Source: Ryuthela nishihirai (lineage: Eukaryota; Arthropoda; Arachnida; Araneae; Heptathelidae). Taken from it: DNA of 64,000 bases. Below, one piece after another: positions 54,416 through 63,900 of the stretch (positions are counted from its first letter, which is position 1; the number at the start of each line of letters is the position of its first letter). The position numbers were made by a program, and so were the translations under genes. The stretch is taken from positions 24,655,001 to 24,719,000 of the forward strand of contig JAWZYU010000007.1 of assembly GCA_038380435.1 (NCBI GenBank), read 5' to 3'. The notes under the pieces were generated by a model that made no database searches, was not told where the DNA came from, and saw nothing but the letters and a program-made list of their open reading frames with translations.

Positions 54416-55910
54416 AGTGAAATAACGCATGATTATGCATTTTCAGTATTATATCTTTATAACTGTTATTGATATACCATTAAATTCAAAGCAAATATGT
54501 TTTAAAGCATACTATGGAAACGGTAAGTTACATAACTGTGAAAAAGTAACTTTGAAAATCTTTCTAAATCTCGATTTTTTTTCAACTTTTTTTTAACAAT
54601 ATTTCTAATAGATTTTTCTTTATTCTTCTGTTATTATGATTTGGAACCGATTCTTTCAATTTTTGCTAATTGTTAAAACAAACCAAGAAGTAGGTAAGAT
54701 ATTGCAATTCAGATCTAGCATTAGTAGAAATATTTTGCCCACAAATTATGTCCATAATTAAAATTTCAGCAGTGTAGAAAATGCAATAATAACATTTTTA
54801 ATTAACACTTTGACTACTTTATTAACTGGGCCCCCAAGTTTCCAATAACCGACACATGTCAGTTTATTCATTTCTTACAATGGTTGGTATTCTGCATCAC
54901 TGAGCCAAACGTAGCTTTTGTTGGGTAAATCAGTCTTTGGGTTACATCAACTGAAAATAGCTAAATCTAGTTTTTTTCCATAGCCACCAAAACACTGCTG
55001 AATTTATAAGGGATTTTGACCTAAAAGTTTTCTTTATTTTTGAGTTTCTTAAGCTATGGCCTGTGTAATTGCAGTTAAATTTATAATCTAGGTATATTTG
55101 CTGCTCGTAACAACTAAAGATCTAACAGTTAGAGGGATAAATTATTGGTTAAATGTTCTGGGTTCGGATCTTGGGAAAGAGATTATATTTGTATTTGAGT
55201 TATTTATTTAGAACTGAACAACTGATTGCTACCATTATTTACCCGTTTGATTCTTAATCCTTTATTTACTGATGTGACTCCCAAATTTCTTTTGTAAATA
55301 ATGATGAAATTCTATTGAAAGCAGCATTTTAATAATACATTCGTTTAGTATAGTGAAAAAAAAAAGCATTTACTAGTAATGTTCATATAAATATGTATAT
55401 GAGTTTGTATCGAGTACGAAAAAGTATCAAAGATATATATCAGCTTACTAGTCAATCAGTAAAAATATGCAATAAACAAAGGGTTAACTTATATTAGGTT
55501 CTAGTATTGTTAGCATGTTTTGTATTAACGCTTTTCATATGCAGTTCCAGAGAAAGAAATGATATCTTTATGCAGACTTCTCTCTTACATGCTATTACTT
55601 GAGATTAGAGTGATGGAAATAGAGTAATAATGTGAAATTACTCTCGTATATCACCACTCCATTGCGTTTTACACAATTGTCACTTCCTGAGAAACCTAAG
55701 TACAAAATTGATCCAAGAGAGCAGCTTCTCCTGATCAGGAATTTTCTTACACCGTTCCGTCGATTTCGAATTATAATAAATTTATTATCTGCTGAAATGT
55801 TTCAATGCAGCAACATTTACTTTTCATTCAATGTCTTTAAAAAAGTTGGAACACAGGCTTTTGATTTCTGTGTTACTTGTTTCCAGACAGATTTTTTTTT
55901 TTGCCGAAAA
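54416..55910. other. AT-rich intergenic or intronic DNA
   Basis: A box-B-like 'tctgggttcggatcttggga' (55158) suggests one more SINE relic. The 102-codon frame at 55632-55940 has no motif and ends in a poly-A/T region. Confidence 0.3.
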
Positions 55911-55912
55911 AA

Positions 55913-56055
55913 AAAACAGTCAAAACTAATGATAGTATAATAGTACGCGAGGTAATAATATATAATAGTATGCGAAGTAAATATATATAATAGTATAATA
56001 GTATGCGAGGAGGTAAAAACAGTCAAAACTAATAAAAGCATAATAGTATGCGAGA
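55913..56055 (+). repeat. Minisatellite
   Basis: Irregular tandem units containing 'taatagtatgcgag' (four to five copies), with the block 'acagtcaaaactaat' present at both ends of the array. Confidence 0.8.
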
Positions 56056-56785
56056 TGGACTAACGGACTGAAAGATCGCGAGATTCTCAATGGAGGACTA
56101 ACAGTGATTGACTGTTAGGAGTCAAATATTGAGACTCAACAGCTTTTTCATTTTTATGCCCCTTGTGATATGCTGAATTTTAAAGAGACTCTTTTCACCA
56201 GAATGTGCGCTGATTTATAATCCTGAAACGACTAATTAGAACAATTATTTCATCTAATGTTGATTCATGGCCATTAAAGGAACTTAGGTCGTCCCTTCAA
56301 TTATTTGGGAAAAAAACTGAAGCAATTTTCTGAACGCTTCTTAAATTCTATATTTACACAAGATGTGTTTTTGTGAAATTATTGCATTTTAAACTTTCCG
56401 TATTACATCTCAGCAAAAACAAGAGATGGCTATGCAAACAAACATAAACACACTTGCATTTTACGTTAGTTCAGCAACAACATTTCCTGCAAACACTCCT
56501 GATTTCTTATTACACAAGAAGGGTTCCAAGAAATTACATCTTCATGACCTCAGTCAGCACCCCATAGTACACATTTGCTTAAACATGAACAAAACTACGC
56601 AAACATCATTCTTGACTAATCACTGAAAGAACTACGTTCCAGATTTTGATTAAAAAAACAACCCTACTACAACAACACTTTTTTCCGAAGCCTTTCAACA
56701 TAGAATTGCGAAATGAGGATACGCTGATAGCACTATAGTTTCTATATTTACACAGTAAGTGAGACAGCATGGTGCCCTTGTTCTC
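56056..56785. other. Unassigned intergenic or intronic DNA
   Basis: No recognised element. A 66-codon frame (56426-56626) is unremarkable. Confidence 0.3.
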
Positions 56786-56880
56786 GGATTACTGACAGAC
56801 GAACAGAGCGATGCATGAATTCGGGCTGCTAGTGGAAGGTATTAATTACGGCGCAGTAAACAATCAAGAGAGATATTTCC

Positions 56881-57112
56881 CAGCGAATGGATACAGCTTA
56901 CGTCAAGGGAGGAGAAAGGTGGGGAAATTCCCGCGACTCAACCGTCTTCAGTGCACGCAGCAAAGGCGTCCACATTCTGCACGCAACAACAATCGCCCCA
57001 GGCGAGCGCGAGCGAGTCGTCGTCTCACTTCCGGTGACAGAGAAAACAGCCTCAGGGCAACAGCGCCTCCTACTGGCACAGGTGGCTGCAACCTCGAAGC
57101 CAAGGTTTTCTA
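56881..57112 (+). other. GC-rich island, candidate exon or promoter
   Basis: Strongly CpG-containing against an AT-rich background. One reading: after an AG (cccag|cga, 56881) the plus frame runs open, with G/C-rich third positions, through STVFSARSKGVHILHATTIA and GERERVVVSLPVTEKTASGQ to CAG|GTGGCT (about 57080), a possible donor. Another reading: a promoter, since it carries an ETS-type ACTTCCGGTGAC (57028) and a CTCF-like AGCGCCTCCTACTGGC (57062). All frames are open here, so coding status is unresolved. Confidence 0.3.
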
Positions 57113-57499
57113 AGAACGGCATGGACTTCAATGCACTTGATATTTTTTTTATTTCAGCCTTTGCGTTTTTCTTCCTAAACTTTCTTGTTTTCTGTATATT
57201 TTCTGGTATATTAAAGGTTGCGGCAGATATTTAAAATGATAGTGAAAGCTAAAAATTTACTTGAAATAAAAACCGTGAAACTTCCATTGCACTTTTTATA
57301 AGATGCTTGTTTTTCGTATAACTTTACGGATGTATGTTTAATTGCAACATAACTCATCATTTAGTGTTGTCAGTTAGCTAGATGTATTTTTAACTGAAAA
57401 AATATTATCAGTATTAAAACGCTAATTGCTTTTGACAAATATGTTATATAATCAAATAAATTTTGGAACACACGTGAGAAGAAAACGTGTTATAGTTAG
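57113..57499. other. AT-rich gap
   Basis: Nothing recognised between the GC-rich island and the piggyBac MITE. Confidence 0.3.
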
Positions 57500-57503
57500 T
57501 TAA

Positions 57504-57737
57504 CCCTTAACTATGCTGGTGTTTTCAACTAACACTTACATGTTGGTGGAGTTTCAGATTAAAAATGAAGGAAACCACACTTGTAAGAAACAACACTTAA
57601 TGGTTTACCACTGTCAACTGACAATTTATTACTAAAAGATAACATGCGATCTGAACGCCATCTGATGTTTAATGCGAATTTTATGTCAAGAAGAAAAGTG
57701 CTTGGGGTTTAATAGACCCCTCCAGCACAGTTAAGGG
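57504..57737. mobile_element. piggyBac-type MITE, 234 bp
   Basis: TTAA at 57500-57503 and 57738-57741. The ends CCCTTAACTATGCTGG and inverted CCAGCACAGTTAAGGG differ at one position. No coding capacity. The flanks outside the TTAA are themselves inverted (gaaaacgtgtt / acacgttttcc). Confidence 0.9.
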
Positions 57738-57907
57738 TTAAACACGTTTTCCTCTAAATTTGACTAATTGAAAAATACACGATTTAATCAACATGCCATC
57801 AGAATATACATAGGAAAGGAAAAATGTGTTTCGACTGTCCATCGGTCGGTTTATTTTGTACTAAACTGCTTGTACATTTACACTCTTTTGTACTGTTTTA
57901 TAGACTT

Positions 57908-58257
57908 CATGGGTTGGGCTGTGTTGGCCATTTAATCGAATATGTGCAAAAAAATGCCGCTCACTTTTCAAACATTCGGCTAAATGGCCAGGCCAAAAGG
58001 AACCCTAAAAGTTGGGGGAAGGAGAACCAGTAAACAACTGTTAGGAAACAGATGGAAGCCTTCCGTTAAGGCCATCCAGCGTGATCTTTAGCGTGTACAG
58101 AGTATGGGTGTCTGCCGTATACAGGGCCACAGCTTAACATCCCATTCCAAGCCCATCAGGGTTCCCTTTCTGATCAAGGGCAGGGTGAGTTTAGAGGAAA
58201 TAAATATCAACCTTGGAAAGTTGGCACTGGAACCTGAGAACTGCAGATTATGAGCCC
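57908..58257 (-). repeat. SINE-A, near full length
   Basis: 'catgggttgggctgtgttgg' (3' end) to 'gaactgcagattatgagccc', ending in the head before box A. An extra block near 57970-57985 separates the terminal part from the body. Confidence 0.88.
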
Positions 58258-58840
58258 TTGTGTATATTATCATTATTAAATGATCAGTTATTGTCTTCTG
58301 TTAAAGTTTTATATGAATACGGTGTTCAACATATGTTCCTAAAAAAAGCAGACAGCTCTCTCTTTAGGTCAATGTTTAGAGGAAATATTGGTTTTATCAG
58401 GGTGCGAAAGAAACTACGATCTCACCATAACTCGTTAGATGGAGGTTCGTATCCCATGAGTCTCGTCATTACTTACAAGGTCAAGTCACCTACCCAATAT
58501 AGTGCGTAAGCATCTAGAATCAAAGACATCTAGTTTCCTGTTATCTTGTTTACAAAGGATCCATGTTTTGCTACCATATCTAACCTTAGAAAGAACCAAA
58601 CTATTGTACAGCCTACTTTTAGTCTTTAATTAAAGTAAGATTTTTTAATTGGTGTTTTGCAAACGTTTGGAAAAATAATAAAAACATATAATCATTGCTA
58701 ATCTTTTTAACCATAAAATGGGAAAATGTCTCATGAGCTAGCAACGTGGGGACTTCGGGAAAAAAAACGAAACTTTGTTTCGATAAAATTATAATAACAT
58801 ATGTTCGAACATGTAAACCAAAAGCTTCAATTAAATTTGA
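58258..58840. other. Unassigned
   Basis: A 98-codon plus frame (58213-58509) overlaps the SINE end and shows no motif. A tRNA-like box B ('ggaggttcgtatcccatgag', 58441) hints at a relic. Confidence 0.3.
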
Positions 58841-58841
58841 G

Positions 58842-59108
58842 TTTGGTTTATTTTACCTCTAAGCGGCACTTTTTTGCACACAATGGGCTAAAATGGTCAG
58901 GTCACAAAGACCCCGAAGGCTCAGAAAAGGTTAGGGGAGGAGACACATTGGAACAGCTTTTGGGAGACAGTGGTAGCCTCCTGTCAAGGCCATCCAGTGT
59001 GTTCTTTAACGTGCACAGGGTATGACTCTTCCCCACACGGGGCCACGGCTTAACGTCCCTTCCGACGGTCTTTACAAGTCCATTGGTGCAGGGCGGACAG
59101 TTATGTTG
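58842..59108 (-). repeat. SINE-A, head missing
   Basis: 'tttggtttattttacctctaag' to 'gtgcagggcggacagttatg', lacking the tRNA part and about 30 bp around 59085. Confidence 0.88.
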
Positions 59109-59224
59109 AATAATTGTTCTTTCCAATAGTGATTTATTTCTGCATGCCTTTTAGGGCTACCAGTACCAATTTTCATAACAGCACAGATTATTTGTATTTA
59201 TTCTGTATATTCATATTATATTAT

Positions 59225-59425
59225 TGTGTGGATTTAGTTCATCTTCGGACCTGCAAAGTATTTGTAAGTAAAGAATGCGTTTGTTGAAAATATGAATGAC
59301 CCATGCAACGGTTTAAGATTATTGTGGAATAAATAAACAAACCCAAAAATAAACACGAAATGCCAAAAGTTCTAGAAGAATCAGAGACTTTTGCTCGGTC
59401 ATAAATAATCGAAAATCTCTGAGTA
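59225..59425 (+). repeat. Unclassified interspersed repeat, copy 2
   Basis: 'tttagttcatcttcggacct', 'aagaatgcgtttgttgaaaa', 'aatgacccatgcaac' and 'cacgaaatgccaaaagttct' occur in this order, matching the minus-strand copy at 6662-6815. 'gatttagctcatcttcgaac' at 33271 may be a fourth partial copy. Confidence 0.6.
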
Positions 59426-59768
59426 ACGTTTAATCTACCACACAGGTGTACCGAGAAAAACTTTCATAATTCTCTACATTATACGTGGAAAAATATTGAT
59501 TAAATTGGTTTAGATTTGCATTAACATTAACAGCTCGGGTGTGTTAAGTGGGGTAGGCTTCAAGCCAATCCCCCCTCCCACTCTTCGATCAACAACTAAT
59601 CTAGATGCATGATTAGACATTAGATAATAAGGTCTGACTGTAATTGCGATGAGAAACTCAGGCTTCGGAATTCTTTGGTATGTTGTGAACAGTATCAAAG
59701 TGACAATGATTTTCAAGGTTAGCTTATGTTCTCTGTGTAATTGAACCTCGACAGTTTTCCGCAGCTAC

Positions 59769-60290
59769 TCATCGCCTCTGTATCACAATGTTAGGACACA
59801 TGAGCAGTTTTGTTCGTGATATCAGTCCAATAGCCAGCACGAGGAGCCGATGTAATAAGCACCTTAGTGACGACCTTAGCCAACCTCTGTTCCCACCCCG
59901 GTATTTTCCTCCTGACAGAGATAAATGTCCATCTTCTTTGCAACATGCTGGCAATTTTTTGGTGCGCAACGAAATCCGTGACCCATTAATCTCGCAGATA
60001 ATGGCTCTTTCTCCTCTCTCAAAGCGTTCAACAGAATCCAGTCTGGGAAGAAGCCGTTGGAAAACAGGGACTCTAATCTTGCTCTGGTTCAGCCTTGGCT
60101 TCTCATACGTGTCCATCCGCGGAGGGGTAACACGTGCTCAGCAGTTTGGAACGAACTCCCAATCCCGAAGTCTAACAGTTTTGTAGCAATTATGTCCGGA
60201 CAGCTCAGCGACCATGACGTAGTCCACGTAAGACGAGAGAAAGCCGGCTGGCGCCAAGACCTGTTACCTGTTGATGGCCCGGAGTGAATG
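59769..60290. other. Less AT-rich block with overlapping frames
   Basis: Plus frame 59788-60186 (132 codons) and minus frame 59769-60116 (115 codons) are both open over the same DNA. Neither has a recognisable domain. The plus frame includes a hydrophobic TLILLWFSLGFSYVSI; a third frame (60057) contains AVWNELPIP, which faintly recalls the WNSLP motif of LINE C-termini. It lies next to the promoter-like patch, so a leader exon on either strand is possible. Confidence 0.3.
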
Positions 60291-60425
60291 AGCCGCGCAT
60301 GCGCAAAGCAACACGCGCGTGTTTACCTCCTCGCTGACGTAAACTGCGCCCACGCGATCACGTGTTCTCCTCGTGCAATGTCCACTCATCACTCTACCCC
60401 CCTTCCCTACACTAGCAGTTTCTGT
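60288..60425. promoter_or_regulatory. CpG-rich promoter-like patch (NRF1, CRE, E-box)
   Basis: CCGCGCATGCGCAAAG (60292) contains a full NRF1 palindrome. GCTGACGTAAAC (60332) is CRE-like, ATCACGTGTTC (60357) has an E-box, and 'acacgcgcgtgttt' is a CpG palindrome. Dense activator motifs of housekeeping promoters in one 140-bp CpG-rich block suggest a transcription start, direction unknown. Confidence 0.4.
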
Positions 60426-60752
60426 TATTAAGTCTACCTGGTGATCCGTAATTAACAACCTTAAATCGGGTAGTGTTGCTTAATGAGAACTCCTAAGTTC
60501 GAACTGTCAGCAGCTAGTGATGCACTAATGATTATGTCATTTATTGTTTTGCTCTTCTCACTGAAGTTACTTGGAAGCTAAAGCTTTGAAGGTGGCTGTC
60601 AGAAAAGTTGTTAGCAGAAGAGGGCAGCAGTTTTACTTTGTTTGGTTTTGGCAAAACCAAAAAAAAATGTTTACAGTGATATGAAAGTATTTTTCGCCTT
60701 GCCATATTTATTATTAATAGTAGCAATACTAGTATAAAAAAACACGATAAAT

Positions 60753-61122
60753 GTTGGGTTGTTTTACCTCTGAGCGGCATTTTTTCGCATACAATGTGCT
60801 AAATGGCCAGGTCACAAAGACCCCGAAGGCTGCGGGAAGGGGGAGTCACTGGATAGCTTTTGGGAAACAGGATAGCGTCCACTCAAAGCCATTCAGCGTG
60901 TTCTTTAATGTGCACAGAGTATGGCTCTCCTGCACACGGGGTCATGGCTTTACGTCTCGTCCGAGTGACGATGGCGTTTCCAAAGCCATCTGTGTCTCCT
61001 TCTGACCGAAGACAAGGGTGGTAGTTTAGCGGAGATAAATATCGACGCTGGTCTAAGTGGGACTCAAACCTGGGCACTACAGATTATGAGCCTAGCGTGA
61101 TACCGACTGATCCAACCCCAAT
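60753..61122 (-). repeat. SINE-A, full length
   Basis: 'tgttgggttgttttacctctg' to head 'accgactgatccaacccca'. Flanks 'acacgataaat' and 'acacaataat' may be an eroded TSD. It lacks the 'ctcagagaaggttgg' segment. Confidence 0.92.
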
Positions 61123-61365
61123 CCACACAATAATGGTGAAATCCATCCGAAAATTAAATCATTTAACAAGGGCTACTACTAACTTAGATGCAGGGATGGT
61201 TCGTTTAAAAAAATGGAAGGGTTCCAGAAAATATCTTATAATTTTTATATCACTGACAGCTGTGTATATTATGAAAATATCTATTTATTCAACTGAAAAT
61301 GCAAATGTATACGTTAAACCCGCTGAAGACATAAAAAAAAAACGAAATATTTTTAATGTGGTTAA

Positions 61366-61512
61366 AAAGGCATGGATGTATGTGTCGTTTTTCTGCTGAG
61401 GTCCTGCCATCCTCTCAGATCTTCTACTTTGGCATATAAACTGACAGGCTCCTGTCAGACCTCTGTGGGAAGCAGCTGCTTGAAGGGGTATTTATTTTTT
61501 ATTTTATTAAAA
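61366..61512 (+). repeat. SINE-B, 5'-truncated
   Basis: Starts just after box B at 'aggcatggatgtatgtgtcg' and is otherwise consensus-like to 'ttgaaggggtatttatttt'. Confidence 0.92.
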
Positions 61513-61623
61513 CAACATAAAAGAGGAGAAATATACATACGAGTTGTCCCTAAGTTTAATGCTGAGAGAAAAAAAGTAATACAATTGTAAAGCTGAAAAT
61601 AATAACCACTTGGACAATATAAT

Positions 61624-61826
61624 AAATAAAAAATACCCCCTCAAGCAGCTGCTTGCCACAGAGGTCTGACAGGAGCCTGTCAGTTTATATGCCAGAGTAG
61701 AAAGTCTGTGAGGATGGCAGGACCTCAGCAGAAAAACGACACAAACAGCCATGCCTTACCCGGGGCTCGAACCCAGGTCCCTTAGATCAGTAGCCAAGCG
61801 CGCTAACCACTCGGCCATGGGACGGC
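61624..61826 (-). repeat. SINE-B, full length, filled site
   Basis: Bordered by ACAATATAAT at 61614-61623 and 61827-61836. The duplicate segment has a single uninterrupted ACAATATAAT at 63397-63406, which is the pre-insertion state. Confidence 0.97.
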
Positions 61827-61866
61827 ACAATATAATACTATTAAATACCTGTATAACGGGGTATTA

Positions 61867-61935
61867 CTGCTTGACGGGGTATTATATTGTATTAAATACG
61901 GGGTATTTAATACAATATAATACCCCGTCAAGCAG
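61867..61935. repeat. Perfect 33-bp palindrome with 3-nt loop
   Basis: Arms 61867-61899 and 61903-61935 are exactly complementary (CTGCTTGACGGGGTATTATA... ), separated by GGG. The right arm continues into an older SINE-B fragment, so the left arm is an inverted copy of its end and flank. Confidence 0.95.
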
Positions 61936-62035
61936 CTGTTTGCCACAGAGGTCTGACAGGAGCCTGTCAGTTTATATACCATAGTAGAAGGTCTTAGAGG
62001 ATGGCAGGATCTCAGCATAAAAACAACACGAACTA
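61921..62035 (-). repeat. SINE-B 3' half
   Basis: 'taccccgtcaagcagctgtt' to 'cataaaaacaacacgaac'. The head is missing. The same fragment is in the second segment copy at 63420-63534. Confidence 0.88.
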
Positions 62036-62041
62036 AAAATT

Positions 62042-62410
62042 AAAACATTTTTAAAATTATGATAAATCAATTTGTTTTAGTCTATCGTTAAAAATATGCA
62101 AAGTTGGGGACAACACAACATCAGGAATTAAATAATTCGAGACACGACCAATCTTGCATATAAAAAAATTATATTCACAGTTTGTTCTAGCATAAGGAAT
62201 ATAAATACACAGAGGATGTCTCCTTGTTCTGCTAGAGTCCAATACGAATTTAAGGCTCCACCGGAATTGAATAGAGAAGGTTGCTAATGATTTTTATAAC
62301 ATATATTTAGATCACGAACCAACGTCCCTCATTCTAAAGAGTGAATGTTGAGAAATTTCAGTTGTTCCTCGTACTTTGAGTTGGAAAGTCCAGGTAGTCT
62401 TTCTTATACT
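62042..62410 (-). pseudogene. CR1/L2-like LINE C-terminal fragment
   Basis: On the minus strand: TTWTFQLKVRGTTEISQHSL, then LDSSRTRRHPLCIYIPYA, then ICKIGRVSNYLIPDV and FNDRLKQIDLS. These match 26500-26860 of the LINE at 25.3 kb. WNSLP is degraded to SNYLI. Only the protein tail is present. Confidence 0.85.
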
Positions 62411-62504
62411 AAACCATCTGAAGAATATGTATACTATTTTCCTACATATTGGTTCTCGAAAGACCACCATTATTTTTCGGACATCCTGTATATTATTAAA
62501 CTGA

Positions 62505-62814
62505 ATACACAGGGACAGTACATATTAAACTATTACACAGTGGAGAAAGATGAAATAATAGAAAAAAGTCTTATGCATTAGCACTGTTTTTCAAATTTAG
62601 AGATTACATTTTAAAATGATCACATGCAAAAACTATATTACTTTCACATTGTATTAAATAAATTGCCACTTTGCTATTTAATGGACTATGGACCCTTTAA
62701 ACATTATTGCACCACTACCGTATTACTTCTCAAAAACTCTGATATTATCTTGTTTGAGTTTTGTGAGAACATGGTGTTCAAAATACTTCTACATTCCATC
62801 AACTGCAAATAACG
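62505..62814. other. Spacer between the two segment copies
   Basis: AT-rich, leading into the mariner fragment. No independent gene. Confidence 0.3.
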
Positions 62815-62975
62815 AAATATGCAGAATTGGAGTAGACGTCTGCGACTTTGCATAGATGCTAGAGAAAAGTACTTTGAACTTAAATACAAGGACAATAAAT
62901 ATTTTGTTGAGATAAGTGTAATGGTTTTTGTTTTGCACTGCATGCCAAGAACTTTTTAAACGCCTCTCGTTGACA
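62815..62975 (+). pseudogene. mariner 3' end fragment
   Basis: QNWSRRLRLCIDAREKYFEL followed by 'aatggtttttgttttgcact' and 'gccaagaactttttaaacg' mirrors the C-terminus and terminal repeat of the 10.7-kb mariner. The frame to the left (EFCENMVFKILLHSINCK) is broken. Confidence 0.8.
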
Positions 62976-63350
62976 TTTGATGGTAATTAATAAAATGCAT
63001 ATTAATATGAAAAATGAAATATTCTGACGTTTAGTTGTTTATCATTGGAGGGACATCTTTACCGCATTATTCTGAATAATGTATAAAGAGATTTCACTAT
63101 AAGTTAAATGGATTTTTTATAGAGATAACTGGTTTTTGGCTATTTTAAGCAACTTAGTCCTTATTACTATATTTCTTCGATTCTGAGATGCACTTTTTTT
63201 TCCCGTATAGACGTCTCTAAAAACGGGCTTAGAATCGCAGTTTTTTTTTTTTCAAATTTTCCCACGCTTTGCACACAGCACCACACATTTTGTTTTTACG
63301 CGGAAATCCCACCTCCAAGTTTGACCGTTACCGCATTCTCCAAATGTGGG
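62976..63350. other. AT-rich spacer before segment copy 2
   Basis: Poly-T and poly-A tracts. Nothing recognised. Confidence 0.3.
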
Positions 63351-63419
63351 AAAAAAAAGTAATACAATTGTAAAGCTGAAAATAATAACCACTTGGACAA
63401 TATAATACTATTAAATTAA

Positions 63420-63534
63420 TACCCGTCAAGCAGCTGTTTGCCACAGAGGTCTGACAGGAGCCTGTCAGTTTATATACCATAGTAGAAGGTCTTAGAGGAT
63501 GGCAGGATCTCAGCATAAAAACAACACGAACTAA
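63420..63534 (-). repeat. SINE-B 3' half in segment copy 2
   Basis: 'acccgtcaagcagctgtttg' to 'aaaacaacacgaac', base-for-base like the copy-1 fragment apart from the junction at its left. Confidence 0.88.
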
Positions 63535-63539
63535 AAATT

Positions 63540-63900
63540 AAAACATTTTTAAAATTATGATAAATCAATTTGTTTTAGTCTATCGTTAAAAATATGCAAA
63601 GTTGGGGACAACACATCAGGAATTAAATAATTCGAGACACGACCAATCTTGCATATAAAAAAATTATATTCACAGTTTGTTCTAGCATAAGGAATATAAA
63701 TACACAGAGGATGTCTCCTTGTTCTGCTAGAGTCCAATACGAATTTAAGGCTCCACCGGAATTGAATAGAGAAGGTTGTTAATGATTTTTATAACATATA
63801 TTTAGATCACGAACCAACGTCCCTCATTCTAAAGAGTGAATGTTGAGAAATTTCAGTTGTTCCTCGTACTTTGAGTTGGAAAGTCCAGGTAGTCTTTCTT
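63540..63900 (-). pseudogene. CR1/L2-like LINE fragment in segment copy 2
   Basis: Same LDSSRTRRHPLCIYIPYA frame as at 62.1 kb, with a 3-base deletion (IPDVLSPTL instead of IPDVVLSPTL). Confidence 0.85.

Larger units (their letters stand above)
61569..62504. repeat. Duplicated segment, copy 1 (with SINE-B insertion)
   Basis: 'gtaatacaattgtaaagctg' through 'tcctgtatattattaaactg' is repeated almost unchanged at 63351-64000. This copy differs by a SINE-B insertion and by a palindromic insertion of about 65 bp after 'actattaaat'. Contents, in order: unique DNA, SINE-B fragment, LINE C-terminus, transposon-like end. Confidence 0.93.

Noticed and set aside
59788..60186. 132-codon plus-strand gene
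   Set aside because: The opposite strand is open over the same bases and no domain is visible. It is kept only as an unassigned block.
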